A DNA stretch of 64,000 bases, taken from positions 1 to 64,000 of the forward strand of contig JAEWFT010000052.1 in the NCBI GenBank assembly GCA_023388715.1, given 5' to 3'. The stretch is from Pseudomonadota bacterium (GTDB taxonomy: Bacteria > Pseudomonadota > Gammaproteobacteria > Xanthomonadales > Xanthomonadaceae). The translations under genes were made by a program, and so were the position numbers. This document shows, piece by piece, positions 53,828 through 62,494 of the stretch (positions are counted from its first letter, which is position 1; every line of letters starts with the position of its first letter). Under the pieces are notes generated by a model. It saw nothing but the letters and a program-made list of their open reading frames with translations, was not told where the DNA came from and did no database searches.

Positions 53828-54345
53828 AGCACCTGCTGGCCCTGTTCGCGGCGGGGGCACTGACCGCCTGCGCTTCCACCCCGACCATTCCCCCGGTGGC
53901 ATCGGTCGACATGCCGCGCTACATGGGCGACTGGTACGTGATCGCGCACATTCCCACGTTCTGGGACCGCGATGCGCACGATGCGATCGAGTCCTACCGC
54001 CTGGACGATGAGGGCCGCGTCCGCACGACCTTCACCTTCCGCAAGGGGTCGTTCGATGCCCCGCTAAAGACCATGCGGCCGGTCGGCACCGTGGTGCCCG
54101 GTACCGGCAATGCCGTGTGGGGCATGCAGTTCGTGTGGCCGATCAAGGCCGAGTTCGTGATCGTGGACGTCGATCCGGCCTATTCGCGCACGATCGTGGG
54201 GCGCAGCAAGCGCGATTACGTGTGGCTGATGGCGCGCACCCCGCAGCTGCCCAAGGCCGAACTCGACGCGGCGATCGAGCGCATCCGCGGCCTGGGGTAC
54301 GACACCTCGAAGCTGCGCATGGTCCCGCAGTCGGGAACGCAGTGA
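53824..54345 (+). CDS. blc: outer-membrane lipocalin (Blc-like lipoprotein)
   Basis: 173 residues. Lipoprotein signal with lipobox LTACAS, acylated Cys at about residue 16. Lipocalin motif 1 MPRYMGDWYVIAHIP (GxW), then the FTFRKGSFDAPLKTMRP strand and FVIVDVDPAYSRTIVGR; the final YVWLMARTP is lipocalin motif 2/3. Bacterial lipocalins bind lysophospholipids or fatty acids and help under membrane stress, which fits the operon. Overlaps the methyltransferase gene by 4 bases. Confidence 0.93.
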   Translation: MKHLLALFAAGALTACASTPTIPPVASVDMPRYMGDWYVIAHIPTFWDRDAHDAIESYRLDDEGRVRTTFTFRKGSFDAPLKTMRPVGTVVPGTGNAVWGMQFVWPIKAEFVIVDVDPAYSRTIVGRSKRDYVWLMARTPQLPKAELDAAIERIRGLGYDTSKLRMVPQSGTQ

Positions 54346-54367
54346 GCGCCGCGCGCGCGGACGCCGC

Positions 54368-55741
54368 ATGAGCCCCGGGATCTTCTGGTTCCGCCGCGAC
54401 CTGCGGCTGTCCGACCACCCGGCGCTGGAGCGCGCATGCGCGGAGCACGACGCGCTGCTGCTGGTCTACATCGACGAGCACCCGACGCGCCCCGCGGACG
54501 CCTCGCGGGCGTGGCTTGCCCGGTCGCTGCAGGCGCTGGCGTCGGACATCACCCGGCGCGGTGGCACGCTGCACGTGCTGGAGGGTGCGGCGCACGACGT
54601 GCTGCCGCGGCTGGTCACCGGTACCGGCGCGAGCGCAGTGCATGTTTCCTCGTTGCAGGAGCCCGAGGCGGATGCCGCCGACGCGCGCCTGGCATCGCTG
54701 CTCGCAGGGGTAGGGGCGGTGTTGCGGCGTTCCGGCGGACGCGTGCTGACCGACCCCGATGCGGTCCGCACCCGCAGCGACGCGCCCTATCGCGTGTTCA
54801 CCCCCTTCCTGAAGGCGGCCCTGCCGGGTTGGCGCCACCGCCCGCGCCCGGCGCCGGTGCGCTTTACCTCGCTCGCGCTGCCGGCTGGGTTCGCGCGCTC
54901 GCGCCTGCCGGAGCTGCGGCCCGCCTGGGCCCGTGGCTTCTGGCAGGCGTCCACGCCCGGCGAGGCAGGTGCATGGCAGCGCCTCGGCGCGTTCATGGAC
55001 AGGCTTGACGCCTATCCGCTTGATCGCGACCTTCCCGGCGTCGACGGAACCTCGCGGATCTCGCCGCACCTGCATTTCGGCGAGATCGGCGTCGGCGCCG
55101 TGCTCGACGCGGTGCGTGCGCAGGGTGGGCCGGGGATGGACAAGTTCATCGCGGAACTGGGCTGGCGCGAGTTCGCCTACTACGTGTTGCACCACTGGCC
55201 AGGCAGTTCCAGTCGCAACTTCAACCCGCGCTTCGACGTCCTGCCGTGGCGCGATGATCCTCAGGGGCTGGAGGCCTGGCGCCGCGGCCGCACCGGCGTG
55301 CCGCTGGTGGATGCCGGCATGCGGCAGCTGTGGCACGAGGGCTGGATGCACAACCGGGTGCGGATGGTGGTGGCGTCGTGGCTGACCAAGCATCTGGGCG
55401 TGCACTGGAGGCAGGGCGCCGACTGGTTCGCCCGCACCCTGGTCGACGCGGACCTCGCCAGCAACGCGCTGGGCTGGCAGTGGGTCGCAGGCACCGGCGT
55501 GGATGCCGCCCCGTATTACCGCATCTTCAATCCGGTCACCCAGTCGCGGAAGTTCGACCCCCGCGGTGCCTACATCCGCAGGTGGGTGCCCGAGCTGGCC
55601 CGCCTAGATGACGCCGCGATCCACGCGCCATGGGAGGCGGGCACGGCCGCGCGCGGCTATCCGGCGCGCCCGTCGATGGACCTTGCCGCCGGGCGCGCGG
55701 CGGCGTTGGCGCGCTTGCGCGAGGTGGCTGCAGCGCCCTGA
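54368..55741 (+). CDS. phrB: deoxyribodipyrimidine photolyase (class I CPD type)
   Basis: 457 residues. Splits UV-induced cyclobutane dimers with light using FAD and an antenna. N-terminal antenna domain GIFWFRRDLRLSDHPAL; FAD domain with SRISPHLHFGEIG, ELGWREFAYYVL, GWMHNRVRMVVAS, LTKHLGVHWRQGADWF and LGWQWVAGTGVDA, then YYRIFNPVTQSRKFDP. Three tryptophans at the positions of the electron-transfer triad are present in GWMHN, ADWF and LGWQW. Last gene of the ECF operon, 22 bases behind the lipocalin. Photolyase is a known RpoE-ChrR target in Rhodobacter. Confidence 0.95.
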   Translation: MSPGIFWFRRDLRLSDHPALERACAEHDALLLVYIDEHPTRPADASRAWLARSLQALASDITRRGGTLHVLEGAAHDVLPRLVTGTGASAVHVSSLQEPEADAADARLASLLAGVGAVLRRSGGRVLTDPDAVRTRSDAPYRVFTPFLKAALPGWRHRPRPAPVRFTSLALPAGFARSRLPELRPAWARGFWQASTPGEAGAWQRLGAFMDRLDAYPLDRDLPGVDGTSRISPHLHFGEIGVGAVLDAVRAQGGPGMDKFIAELGWREFAYYVLHHWPGSSSRNFNPRFDVLPWRDDPQGLEAWRRGRTGVPLVDAGMRQLWHEGWMHNRVRMVVASWLTKHLGVHWRQGADWFARTLVDADLASNALGWQWVAGTGVDAAPYYRIFNPVTQSRKFDPRGAYIRRWVPELARLDDAAIHAPWEAGTAARGYPARPSMDLAAGRAAALARLREVAAAP

Positions 55742-55759
55742 GCGGGGCAGCCGGCCCCG

Positions 55760-56371
55760 CTAGCGGCGCGAGACGTGCGGGCTCCCGGCCACGTACCAGC
55801 GCCACGGATGCTCGCGGGCGCGGCTGATGCCCACGCGCAGGGCCGCCACCGGCTGCGCGGGGGGCGGCGTGCCGTCGTCGAGGATGCGGAAGCCCGCATC
55901 GCCGGTGACCAGGTCGGCGCCGTCGAATGCACCGGTGATGCCCAGCGCCTGGCTGAGCTTGCCCGGCCCGCTGCCGATGTCGCGGTCCCGGGCCGGCGCG
56001 CGGCGCGCGGCGCGCATCGCGGGAACGTCGCCGAGCGGCTCGATCGCGCGCAGCAGCACGCCGACGCCTTCGCCGACCTCGCCGCAGACGGCATTGGTGC
56101 CCCAGTGGATGCCGTAGCTGAAGTACACGTACATGTGCCCCGCCGGGCCGAACATGGTGGCGGTGCGGGGCGTGGGGCCGCGGTAGGAATGCGCGGCGGG
56201 ATCCTCGGCGCCGCAGTAGGCCTCGACTTCGACGATGCGGCCGGCGCGGCCGTCGTCGCGCGCGATCACCTTGTTGAGCAGTTCCGGGGCGACCACGCGC
56301 GGATCGCGGGCATAGAACGCGCGGGGCAGCGCCAGCGCTGGTGCAATCGGGCGTGGGGAGGGACGTGGCAT
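55760..56371 (-). CDS. DNA-3-methyladenine glycosylase (AAG/MPG family)
   Basis: 203 residues. Removes alkylated and deaminated purines (3-methyladenine, hypoxanthine). Family motifs: [27 protein letters not shown] with the catalytic Glu, [33 protein letters not shown] and [11 protein letters not shown]. The N-terminal about 15 residues are proline-rich and unconserved. Convergent to the photolyase gene with 18 bases between; transcribed alone, divergent from fabA. Confidence 0.93.
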   Translation of the reverse strand: MPRPSPRPIAPALALPRAFYARDPRVVAPELLNKVIARDDGRAGRIVEVEAYCGAEDPAAHSYRGPTPRTATMFGPAGHMYVYFSYGIHWGTNAVCGEVGEGVGVLLRAIEPLGDVPAMRAARRAPARDRDIGSGPGKLSQALGITGAFDGADLVTGDAGFRILDDGTPPPAQPVAALRVGISRAREHPWRWYVAGSPHVSRR

Positions 56372-56468
56372 TCCCAGCGTGTTAGCGCACGGCGCGGCAG
56401 CAGCCCGTGAAGCGGGGGGATGGCGGCGCTGGGGGCGGGCCGTTCAGGTGGCGCACGCGGATCGGGCG

Positions 56469-56484
56469 CATACGCATAGGTATG
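56469..56484. promoter_or_regulatory. inverted repeat upstream of fabA
   Basis: CATAC-N6-GTATG just upstream of the fabA -10, with partially symmetric flanks (GCG before, CGC after). It is placed where a fatty acid repressor of the FabR/TetR type would bind. Whether it is used cannot be told from one copy. Confidence 0.35.
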
Positions 56485-56499
56485 TCGCGGGCTGCGCCT

Positions 56500-56505
56500 T
56501 AGAAT
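56500..56505 (+). promoter_or_regulatory. -10 element of fabA-fabB
   Basis: TAGAAT 31 bases before the fabA start. The sequence 17 bases upstream (TAGGTA) is a poor -35 and overlaps the inverted repeat at 56469-56484. Confidence 0.45.
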
Positions 56506-56535
56506 GCGGTGTTGTCCCTCCGACCAGGTTCCGCA

Positions 56536-57051
56536 ATGTCCCGACCTTCCTCGCTGGATCGCGAGCAACTGCTGGCCTGTGCGCGCGGCGAGATGTTCGG
56601 CCCCGGCAACGCCAAGCTGCCGGCGCCACCGATGCTGATGTTCGATCGTATTACCACGATCACCGAGGACGGTGGCGCGCATGGCAAGGGCTTCATCCGT
56701 GCCGAGCTCGATATCACTCCGGACCTCTGGTTCTTCGGTTGCCACTTCCTCGGCGACCCGGTCATGCCCGGCTGCCTCGGCGTGGATGCGATGTGGCAGC
56801 TGACCGGCTTCTTCCTGCCGTGGCTGGGCGAGCCGGGCCGCGGCCGGGCACTGGGCGCGGGCGAGATCAAGTTCACCGGGCAGGTGCTGCCCGAGGCCAG
56901 GCAGGTCAGCTACGAGATCGACATCCGCCGCGTCCTGCGCGGTCGCCTGAAGCTGGTGATCGCCGATGGCCGCACCTACGTCGACGGCCGCGAGATCTAC
57001 ACCGCGTCCGACATGCGCGTGGGCCTGTTCCAGTCGATGGAGGGGATGTGA
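56536..57051 (+). CDS. fabA: 3-hydroxydecanoyl-ACP dehydratase/isomerase
   Basis: 171-residue enzyme that dehydrates 3-hydroxydecanoyl-ACP and isomerises the product to the cis-3 form, starting anaerobic unsaturated fatty acid synthesis. His70 ([17 protein letters not shown]) and Asp84 (GVDAMWQ) are the catalytic pair at the same numbers as in E. coli. ATG 56536 (MSRPSS); the frame is open to a GTG at 56509 but that adds unconserved residues. Followed directly by fabB, as in other gammaproteobacteria. It supplies the unsaturated chains on which the CFA-type enzymes upstream would act. Confidence 0.96.
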   Translation: MSRPSSLDREQLLACARGEMFGPGNAKLPAPPMLMFDRITTITEDGGAHGKGFIRAELDITPDLWFFGCHFLGDPVMPGCLGVDAMWQLTGFFLPWLGEPGRGRALGAGEIKFTGQVLPEARQVSYEIDIRRVLRGRLKLVIADGRTYVDGREIYTASDMRVGLFQSMEGM

Positions 57052-57053
57052 GC

Positions 57054-58277
57054 ATGACGGGCAACGGACGCCGCGTGGTGGTGACGGGCATGGGGATCGT
57101 GTCCTGCCTCGGCAACGGGCTGGACAGCGTCTCCGCCGCGCTGCGCGCGGGTCGCAGCGGCATCCGCCACGTGCCCGGGTATGCGGAGCTGGGCCTGCGC
57201 TCGCAGGTCGCCGGCATCCCCGACATCGACCTCGACGCCGCGATCGACCGCAAGCAGAAGCGCTTCATGGGCGACGCCGCCGCGTATGCCACCGTCGCCA
57301 TGCGCGACGCGATGGCCGATGCCGGCCTGGATGGCGCCGCGATCAGCCAGCCGCGGGTGGGCGTCATCGCCGGCTCCGGCGGCGGCTCGCCGCAATGGCA
57401 GATCGAGACCGCCGACCTGCTGCGCAGCAAGGGAGTGCGCAAGGTGGGGCCGTACATGGTGCCGCGCACGATGTGCTCGACGGTGTCGGCCGCGCTGGCG
57501 ACCGCTTTCGCGATCAAGGGCGTCAGCTACTCGCTGTCGGCCGCCTGCGCGACCTCCGCGCACTGCATCGGCGCCGCCGCCGACCTGATCCGGCACGGGG
57601 CGCAGGACATCGTGTTCGCCGGTGGCGGCGAGGAGGCGCACTGGGGCATGACCTCCCAGTTCGACGCGATGGGCGCGCTGTCGACCCATTTCAACGACAC
57701 CCCGCAGGTCGCGTCGCGCCCCTATGACGTGGATCGCGACGGCTTCGTGATCGGCGCTGGCGGCGGCATGCTGGTGCTGGAGGCGTACGAGCACGCGGTG
57801 GCGCGCGGCGCGCGCATCCATGCCGAGCTGCTGGGCTACGGCGTGACCAGCGATGGCGCCGACATGGTTGCCCCGAGCGGCGAGGGCGCGGTGCGCTGCA
57901 TGCAGATGGCGATGGCCGGCCTCGATGTACCGATCGACTACCTCAACACCCACGGCACTTCGACGCCCCTGGGCGACATCACCGAGCTGCAGGCGGTCCG
58001 CAGCGCGTTCGGTGCCGGCAAGGAACCGCCGCTGTCCTCGACCAAGGCCTTGAGCGGGCACTCGCTGGGCGCGGCGAGCGTGCACGAAGCGGTGTATTGC
58101 CTGCTGATGATGCGCGATGGCTTCGTCGCCGGCTCGGCGAACATCGCCAACCTGGATCCCGCCTGCGAAGGTTTCCCGATCGTGCGCGAGAGCCGCGACG
58201 CTGACCTGCGCACGGTGATGTCGAACAGTTTCGGCTTCGGCGGCACCAACGCCGCACTGGTGTTCGGCAAGGCCTGA
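57054..58277 (+). CDS. fabB: 3-oxoacyl-ACP synthase I
   Basis: 407-residue condensing enzyme elongating cis-3-decenoyl-ACP, essential for unsaturated fatty acids. Active-site Cys165 in [13 protein letters not shown], His in [11 protein letters not shown] and His in [11 protein letters not shown] complete the Cys-His-His triad; [13 protein letters not shown] closes the fold. I take ATG 57054 with GGAGGGG upstream; GTG 57048, which overlaps the fabA stop, would add two residues. Confidence 0.96.
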   Translation: MTGNGRRVVVTGMGIVSCLGNGLDSVSAALRAGRSGIRHVPGYAELGLRSQVAGIPDIDLDAAIDRKQKRFMGDAAAYATVAMRDAMADAGLDGAAISQPRVGVIAGSGGGSPQWQIETADLLRSKGVRKVGPYMVPRTMCSTVSAALATAFAIKGVSYSLSAACATSAHCIGAAADLIRHGAQDIVFAGGGEEAHWGMTSQFDAMGALSTHFNDTPQVASRPYDVDRDGFVIGAGGGMLVLEAYEHAVARGARIHAELLGYGVTSDGADMVAPSGEGAVRCMQMAMAGLDVPIDYLNTHGTSTPLGDITELQAVRSAFGAGKEPPLSSTKALSGHSLGAASVHEAVYCLLMMRDGFVAGSANIANLDPACEGFPIVRESRDADLRTVMSNSFGFGGTNAALVFGKA

Positions 58278-58312
58278 TCCCGCGGGGCGGGCGTGCGGCC
58301 GTCGGATTGTGA

Positions 58313-58328
58313 CGTACGCGTGCGTACG
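58313..58328. promoter_or_regulatory. 16-base inverted repeat upstream of the reductase/ACAD operon
   Basis: CGTACGCGTGCGTACG: seven-base arms CGTACGC and GCGTACG around GT. A TAGGAT (58331-58336) that could be the -10 begins three bases later, so a protein bound here would block polymerase. The form fits a TetR-family operator; no regulator gene is adjacent. Confidence 0.55.
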
Positions 58329-58366
58329 GATAGGATGCGGTGTCCTCCCAACGGGATCCGCCACGC

Positions 58367-59374
58367 ATGACCGCCAGCAGCAATCGCCAATTCCGTCTCG
58401 CCGCACGCCCGGTCGGCCTGCCCAAGGCCAGTGACTGGAGCCTGGTCGAGGAGCCAGTGCCGCAGCCGGGCGAAGGACAGTTCTTGGTCCGCAACGAATA
58501 CATCTCGCTGGACCCGGCCATGCGCGGCTGGATGAACGACAGCAAGTCCTACGTGCCGCCGGTCGGCATCGGCGAGGTGATGCGCGCCAGTGCGGTGGGC
58601 GAGGTGGTTGCCTCCCGCCATCCGAAGTTCCCGGTCGGCAGCCGCGTGGCGGGCCTGTTCGGTGTGCAGCAGTACGCGCTCTCCGACGGCAAGGGCGCGA
58701 GAATCGTCGACACCTCGCTGGCGCCGCTGCCGACCTACCTCGGCGTGCTGGGCATGACCGGCATGACGGCCTACTTCGGCCTGCTCGACGTGGGCGAGGC
58801 GAAGGAGGGCGACACCGTGGTGGTGTCCGGCGCCGCCGGGGCGGTCGGCACCGTCGTCGGGCAGGTCGCGAAATTTAAGGGCTGCCGCGTGGTCGGCATC
58901 GCCGGTGGGGAAGAGAAGTGCCGGTTCCTCGTCGACGCGCTCGGCTTCGATGCCGCCATCGACTACAAGCGCGAGGACGTGCGCGCGGCGCTGCGCGAGC
59001 ATTGCCCCAAGGGTATCGACGTCTATTTCGACAACGTCGGCGGCGAGATCCTCGACGCGGCGCTGGCCAACCTCGCGCTGCATGCGCGCGTGGTCATCTG
59101 CGGGGCGATCTCGCAGTACAACGCCACCGAGGGCGTGCGCGGGCCGTCGAACTACCTGTCGCTGCTGGTCAACCGCGCGCGCATGCAGGGCATGGTCGTC
59201 TTCGACTACGCGCCGCGCTACGGCGAGGCTGCCCGCGAGATGGGCGCGTGGCTGGCGCAGGGCAAGATGCAGGCGCGCGAGGACATCGTCGAAGGCTTCG
59301 ACTCATTCCCCGACGCCTTCCTGCGGCTGTTCAGCGGCGCCAACACCGGCAAGCTGCTGCTCAAGGTGGGGTGA
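58367..59374 (+). CDS. medium-chain NADP-dependent oxidoreductase (leukotriene B4/prostaglandin reductase family)
   Basis: 335 residues of the zinc-free MDR group (YncB/CurA, PTGR1-like) that reduces the double bond of alpha,beta-unsaturated aldehydes and ketones. Seen: NEYISLDPAMRGWMNDSKSY, the nucleotide-binding VVSGAAGAVGTVVGQVAK, DVYFDNVGGEILDAAL, CGAISQYN and ARMQGMVVFDY. ATG 58367; the frame opens at 58340 but that part overlaps the promoter. First gene of a six-gene operon; its stop shares a base with the next start. A role in detoxifying lipid-derived enals such as 4-hydroxynonenal would fit the operon. Confidence 0.9.
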   Translation: MTASSNRQFRLAARPVGLPKASDWSLVEEPVPQPGEGQFLVRNEYISLDPAMRGWMNDSKSYVPPVGIGEVMRASAVGEVVASRHPKFPVGSRVAGLFGVQQYALSDGKGARIVDTSLAPLPTYLGVLGMTGMTAYFGLLDVGEAKEGDTVVVSGAAGAVGTVVGQVAKFKGCRVVGIAGGEEKCRFLVDALGFDAAIDYKREDVRAALREHCPKGIDVYFDNVGGEILDAALANLALHARVVICGAISQYNATEGVRGPSNYLSLLVNRARMQGMVVFDYAPRYGEAAREMGAWLAQGKMQAREDIVEGFDSFPDAFLRLFSGANTGKLLLKVG

Positions 59375-60600
59375 TGGACTTCGCGCCCAGCCCGAAGACG
59401 ACCGAACTGCTGCAGCGCATGCAGGCATTCATCGCCGCGCACGTGGCGCCGCGCGAAGCCGACTACCGCCGCGAACTGGCCGCGAACGCCGGCGCCGACT
59501 GGACCGCCTGGCGCGTGCCGCGGGTCATGGAAGAATGGAAGGCCCGGGCGCGCGCAGCGGGGTTGTGGAACCTGTTCCTGCCCGATGCCGACCTCGGTGC
59601 CGGCCTGACCACGCTGGAGTACGCGCCGCTGGCCGAGGCCATGGGGCACAACGAGTTCCTCGCCGAGGTGTTCAACTGCAGTGCGCCCGACACCGGCAAC
59701 ATGGAGGTGCTGTACCACTACGGTGACGCCGCGCAGAAGGCGCGTTGGCTGACGCCGCTGCTGGCGGGCGAGATCCGTTCCGTGTTCTGCATGACCGAGC
59801 CGGGCGTCGCCTCCAGCGATGCCACCAACATGCAGGCGACGATCCGCGAGGACGGCGGCGAACTGGTACTGGACGGGCGCAAGTGGTGGTCCACCGGCAT
59901 CGGCCATCCGAACTGCCGGCTGGCGATCTTCATGGGCCTGACCGATCCCGATGCCGAGCCGCATGCGCGCCACGGCATGGTGCTGGTGCCGATGGAGACG
60001 CCCGGCGTGCGGATCGAGCGCATGCTGGCGGTGCATGGCGAGTACGATGCGCCACACGGCCACGGCGAGGTCGTGTTCGACAATGTCCGTGTCCCACGCG
60101 GGAACCTGCTGGTCGGTCCTGGCCAGGGCTTCGCGATCGCGCAGGGCCGCCTGGGGCCGGGGCGCATCCACCACTGCATGCGCGCGCTCGGCGCGGCCGA
60201 GCATGCGCTGCAATTGATGGTGGAGCGCGGGCTGTCACGGGTGGCGTTCGGCAAGCCGCTGCTGCAACTGGGCGGCAACCTCGAGCGCGTCGCCGATGCG
60301 CGCGTCGCCATCGACCAGGCGCGGTTGCTGACCCTGTACGCGGCATGGAAGATCGATACCGTGGGGGTGAGGCAGGCGATGACGGAGATTTCCGCGATCA
60401 AGGTGGTCGCGCCGAACGTGCTGCAGGCGGTGGTCGACCAGGCCATCCAGGTGCACGGCGGCGCCGGCGTCAGCGACGACACGCCGCTGGTGCGCCTGCA
60501 TGCATTGGCACGCGCGCTGCGCTTGGCCGACGGCCCGGACGAAGTGCACAAGGCGATGGTTGCGCGGCTGGAAGTGCGCCGGCACCGGGCGCGGGCGTGA
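59374..60600 (+). CDS. acyl-CoA dehydrogenase family protein, ACAD10/11 (LvaC)-like
   Basis: 408-residue flavoprotein. The typical ACAD layout is seen: N-terminal helices, FCMTEPGVASSDATNMQ and DGRKWWSTGIGHPNCRLAIF (beta domain, FAD contacts), then RLGPGRIHHCMRALGAAEHAL and QVHGGAGVSDDTPL. The stretches GIGHPNCRLAIFMGLTDPDA and VPMETPGV, together with LGPGRIHHCMR and LADGPDEVH, are those of ACAD11 and of LvaC-type enzymes, which handle 4-hydroxyacyl-CoA after phosphorylation, not normal beta-oxidation ACADs. The needed kinase is two genes downstream. Start shares the final A of the previous stop. Confidence 0.9.
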   Translation: MDFAPSPKTTELLQRMQAFIAAHVAPREADYRRELAANAGADWTAWRVPRVMEEWKARARAAGLWNLFLPDADLGAGLTTLEYAPLAEAMGHNEFLAEVFNCSAPDTGNMEVLYHYGDAAQKARWLTPLLAGEIRSVFCMTEPGVASSDATNMQATIREDGGELVLDGRKWWSTGIGHPNCRLAIFMGLTDPDAEPHARHGMVLVPMETPGVRIERMLAVHGEYDAPHGHGEVVFDNVRVPRGNLLVGPGQGFAIAQGRLGPGRIHHCMRALGAAEHALQLMVERGLSRVAFGKPLLQLGGNLERVADARVAIDQARLLTLYAAWKIDTVGVRQAMTEISAIKVVAPNVLQAVVDQAIQVHGGAGVSDDTPLVRLHALARALRLADGPDEVHKAMVARLEVRRHRARA

Positions 60601-61433
60601 GCGGGCAGGTCGGGCGCATCTTCATCACCGGCGGCGCCTCCGGGCTGGGCCGCGCGCTGGCGGAGCGTTACGCGCGCGACGGCTGGCGCGTGTGCATCGG
60701 CGACCTCGACGTCGCGCGTTGCGCCGACGCGCTGGCCGCGATCCGCACCAGCGCGCCGGCCGCGCATGCAGTGGCCTGCGACGTCACCCGCGAGGCCGAC
60801 CTGCAGGCCGCCGCCGACTGGCTGCAGCGCGAATGGGGCGGCGTCGATGTCGTCGTCAACAACGCCGGTGTGGCGCAGATGGGCGGGATCGCCGAGACCA
60901 CGCTGGACGACTGGCAGTGGATCATCGACATCAACCTGTTGGGCGTGGTGCGCGGCTGCAAGGTGTTCGCGCCGCTGCTGCGGCAGCAGGGTGGCGGCCA
61001 GCTGGTCAACATCGCCTCGATGGCCGGGCTCGTGCACATGCCCCACGCGGCCGCCTACAACGCGACCAAGGCGGCGGTGGTGGCCTTGTCGGAAACGCTG
61101 CAACTGGAACTGGAGCCGGACGGGATCGGGGTCAGCGTGGTCTGCCCGGCGTTCTTCCGCACCGACCTGGCCCGCCACATGCGCGCCGCCAACCCGCAGC
61201 TGGAGGCGATGACCAAGCGGCTGGTCGAGCGCGCGCGGATTGACGCCGGCGAGATCGCCCGGCGCATCCACGCCGGCATCGAACGCGGGGACCCGTACAT
61301 CCTCACCCACCCGGAGGCACGCCGGTTCTGGCGGCTCAAGCGGCTGCTGCCGCACGGCGTGTACCTGGCGCTGATGCGCCGGCAGTTGGCGAAAGTGGCG
61401 GCGCGCATGCAGCGCAAGGCGGCCACCGCATGA
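60597..61433 (+). CDS. short-chain dehydrogenase/reductase
   Basis: 278 residues. GTG start at 60597 (GTGA overlap). NAD(P) motif FITGGASGLGRALAERYA (TGxxxGxG), NNAGV, and the catalytic Ser-Tyr-Lys set in NIASMAGLVHMPHAAAYNATKA. ACDVTREADL gives the adenine-contacting Asp. C-terminal extension (RRFWRLKRLLPHGVYLALMR) is basic and amphipathic, perhaps for membrane contact. It may oxidise or reduce a hydroxyacyl group in the same pathway. Confidence 0.9.
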   Translation: MSGQVGRIFITGGASGLGRALAERYARDGWRVCIGDLDVARCADALAAIRTSAPAAHAVACDVTREADLQAAADWLQREWGGVDVVVNNAGVAQMGGIAETTLDDWQWIIDINLLGVVRGCKVFAPLLRQQGGGQLVNIASMAGLVHMPHAAAYNATKAAVVALSETLQLELEPDGIGVSVVCPAFFRTDLARHMRAANPQLEAMTKRLVERARIDAGEIARRIHAGIERGDPYILTHPEARRFWRLKRLLPHGVYLALMRRQLAKVAARMQRKAATA

Positions 61434-62494
61434 GCGCACGCGAAGACGCCGGCGCCGTGCGCAGCGGCGAGGAACTGGACGTCGCCGCGGTCGATGCCTG
61501 GCTGAAGCAGGCGCTGCCGGGCCTGGAAGGCGCGCCGCGAGTGACCCAGTACGCCGGCGGTGCCTCGAACTGGACCTACCGCTTGCAGTACGCCAACGAC
61601 GACCTGATCCTGCGCCGCCCGCCGGCCGGGACCAAGGCGAAGTCGGCGCACGACATGGGCCGCGAGTTCCGCATCCAGCAGGCGCTGAAGCCGGTGTTCC
61701 CGCTGGTGCCGCAGATGCGTGCGCTGTGCGAAGACGCCTCGGTGATCGGCGCCGAGTTCTACGTGATGCAACGGCTGGACGGGATCATTCCGCGCAAGAA
61801 CCTGCCGCGTGGCGTGCAGTTGTCGCCGCAGCAGGTGCGTGCGCTGTGCCACAACGTACTGGACACGCTGGTGGCGCTGCACCGGGTGGACCACCATGCG
61901 GCGGGGCTGGAGGGCATCGGCAAGGGCGCCGGTTACGCGCAGCGCCAGGTCGACGGCTGGAGCCGTCGTTACACCGATGCCCGCACCTGGAACGTGCCGC
62001 GCGGCACCCGGATCATGCGCTGGCTGGCGGCGAACGTGCCGGCGCAGGAGCGCATCTGCGTCACCCACAACGATTTCCGCTTCGACAACGTGGTGCTGGA
62101 TCCTGCCGATCCCACCCGCGTGGTGGGCGTGCTGGATTGGGAGCTGGCCACGCTCGGCGATCCGTTAATGGACCTCGGCAACACGCTCGCGTACTGGGTG
62201 CAGGCCGATGATGATTTCCTCGCGCAGGCCACCCGGCGGCAGCCCACGCACTTGCAGGGCATGCTTAGCCGCCGCGAAGTCGTCGATTACTACTGCGGCA
62301 AGATGGGCTTCGACGCACAGGACGTCACCTTCCACGAGGTCTACGGCCTGTTCCGCCTGTCCGCCATCGCCCAGCAGATCTACTACCGCTACCACCACGG
62401 GCAGACGCGCAACCCGGCGTTCAAGCGCTTCTGGGTGTTCGTGCATTACCTGCACTGGCGCTGCCACCGCCTGATGGCGAAGTCCGCGGCATGA
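61430..62494 (+). CDS. APH-like phosphotransferase, ACAD11 N-domain / LvaA-like
   Basis: 354 residues of the aminoglycoside phosphotransferase fold. YAGGASNWTYRLQYANDDLI is the glycine loop, LRRPPAGTKAKSAHDMGREF the lysine/Glu region, CVTHNDFRFDNVVLD the catalytic loop with Asp and Asn, and VLDWELATLGDPLMDLG the metal-binding DWE. This is the pattern of the kinase half of human ACAD10/11 and of LvaA in Pseudomonas, which phosphorylates the 4-hydroxyl of 4-hydroxyacyl-CoA. Overlaps the SDR and the phosphatase gene by 4 bases. Confidence 0.9.
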   Translation: MSAREDAGAVRSGEELDVAAVDAWLKQALPGLEGAPRVTQYAGGASNWTYRLQYANDDLILRRPPAGTKAKSAHDMGREFRIQQALKPVFPLVPQMRALCEDASVIGAEFYVMQRLDGIIPRKNLPRGVQLSPQQVRALCHNVLDTLVALHRVDHHAAGLEGIGKGAGYAQRQVDGWSRRYTDARTWNVPRGTRIMRWLAANVPAQERICVTHNDFRFDNVVLDPADPTRVVGVLDWELATLGDPLMDLGNTLAYWVQADDDFLAQATRRQPTHLQGMLSRREVVDYYCGKMGFDAQDVTFHEVYGLFRLSAIAQQIYYRYHHGQTRNPAFKRFWVFVHYLHWRCHRLMAKSAA

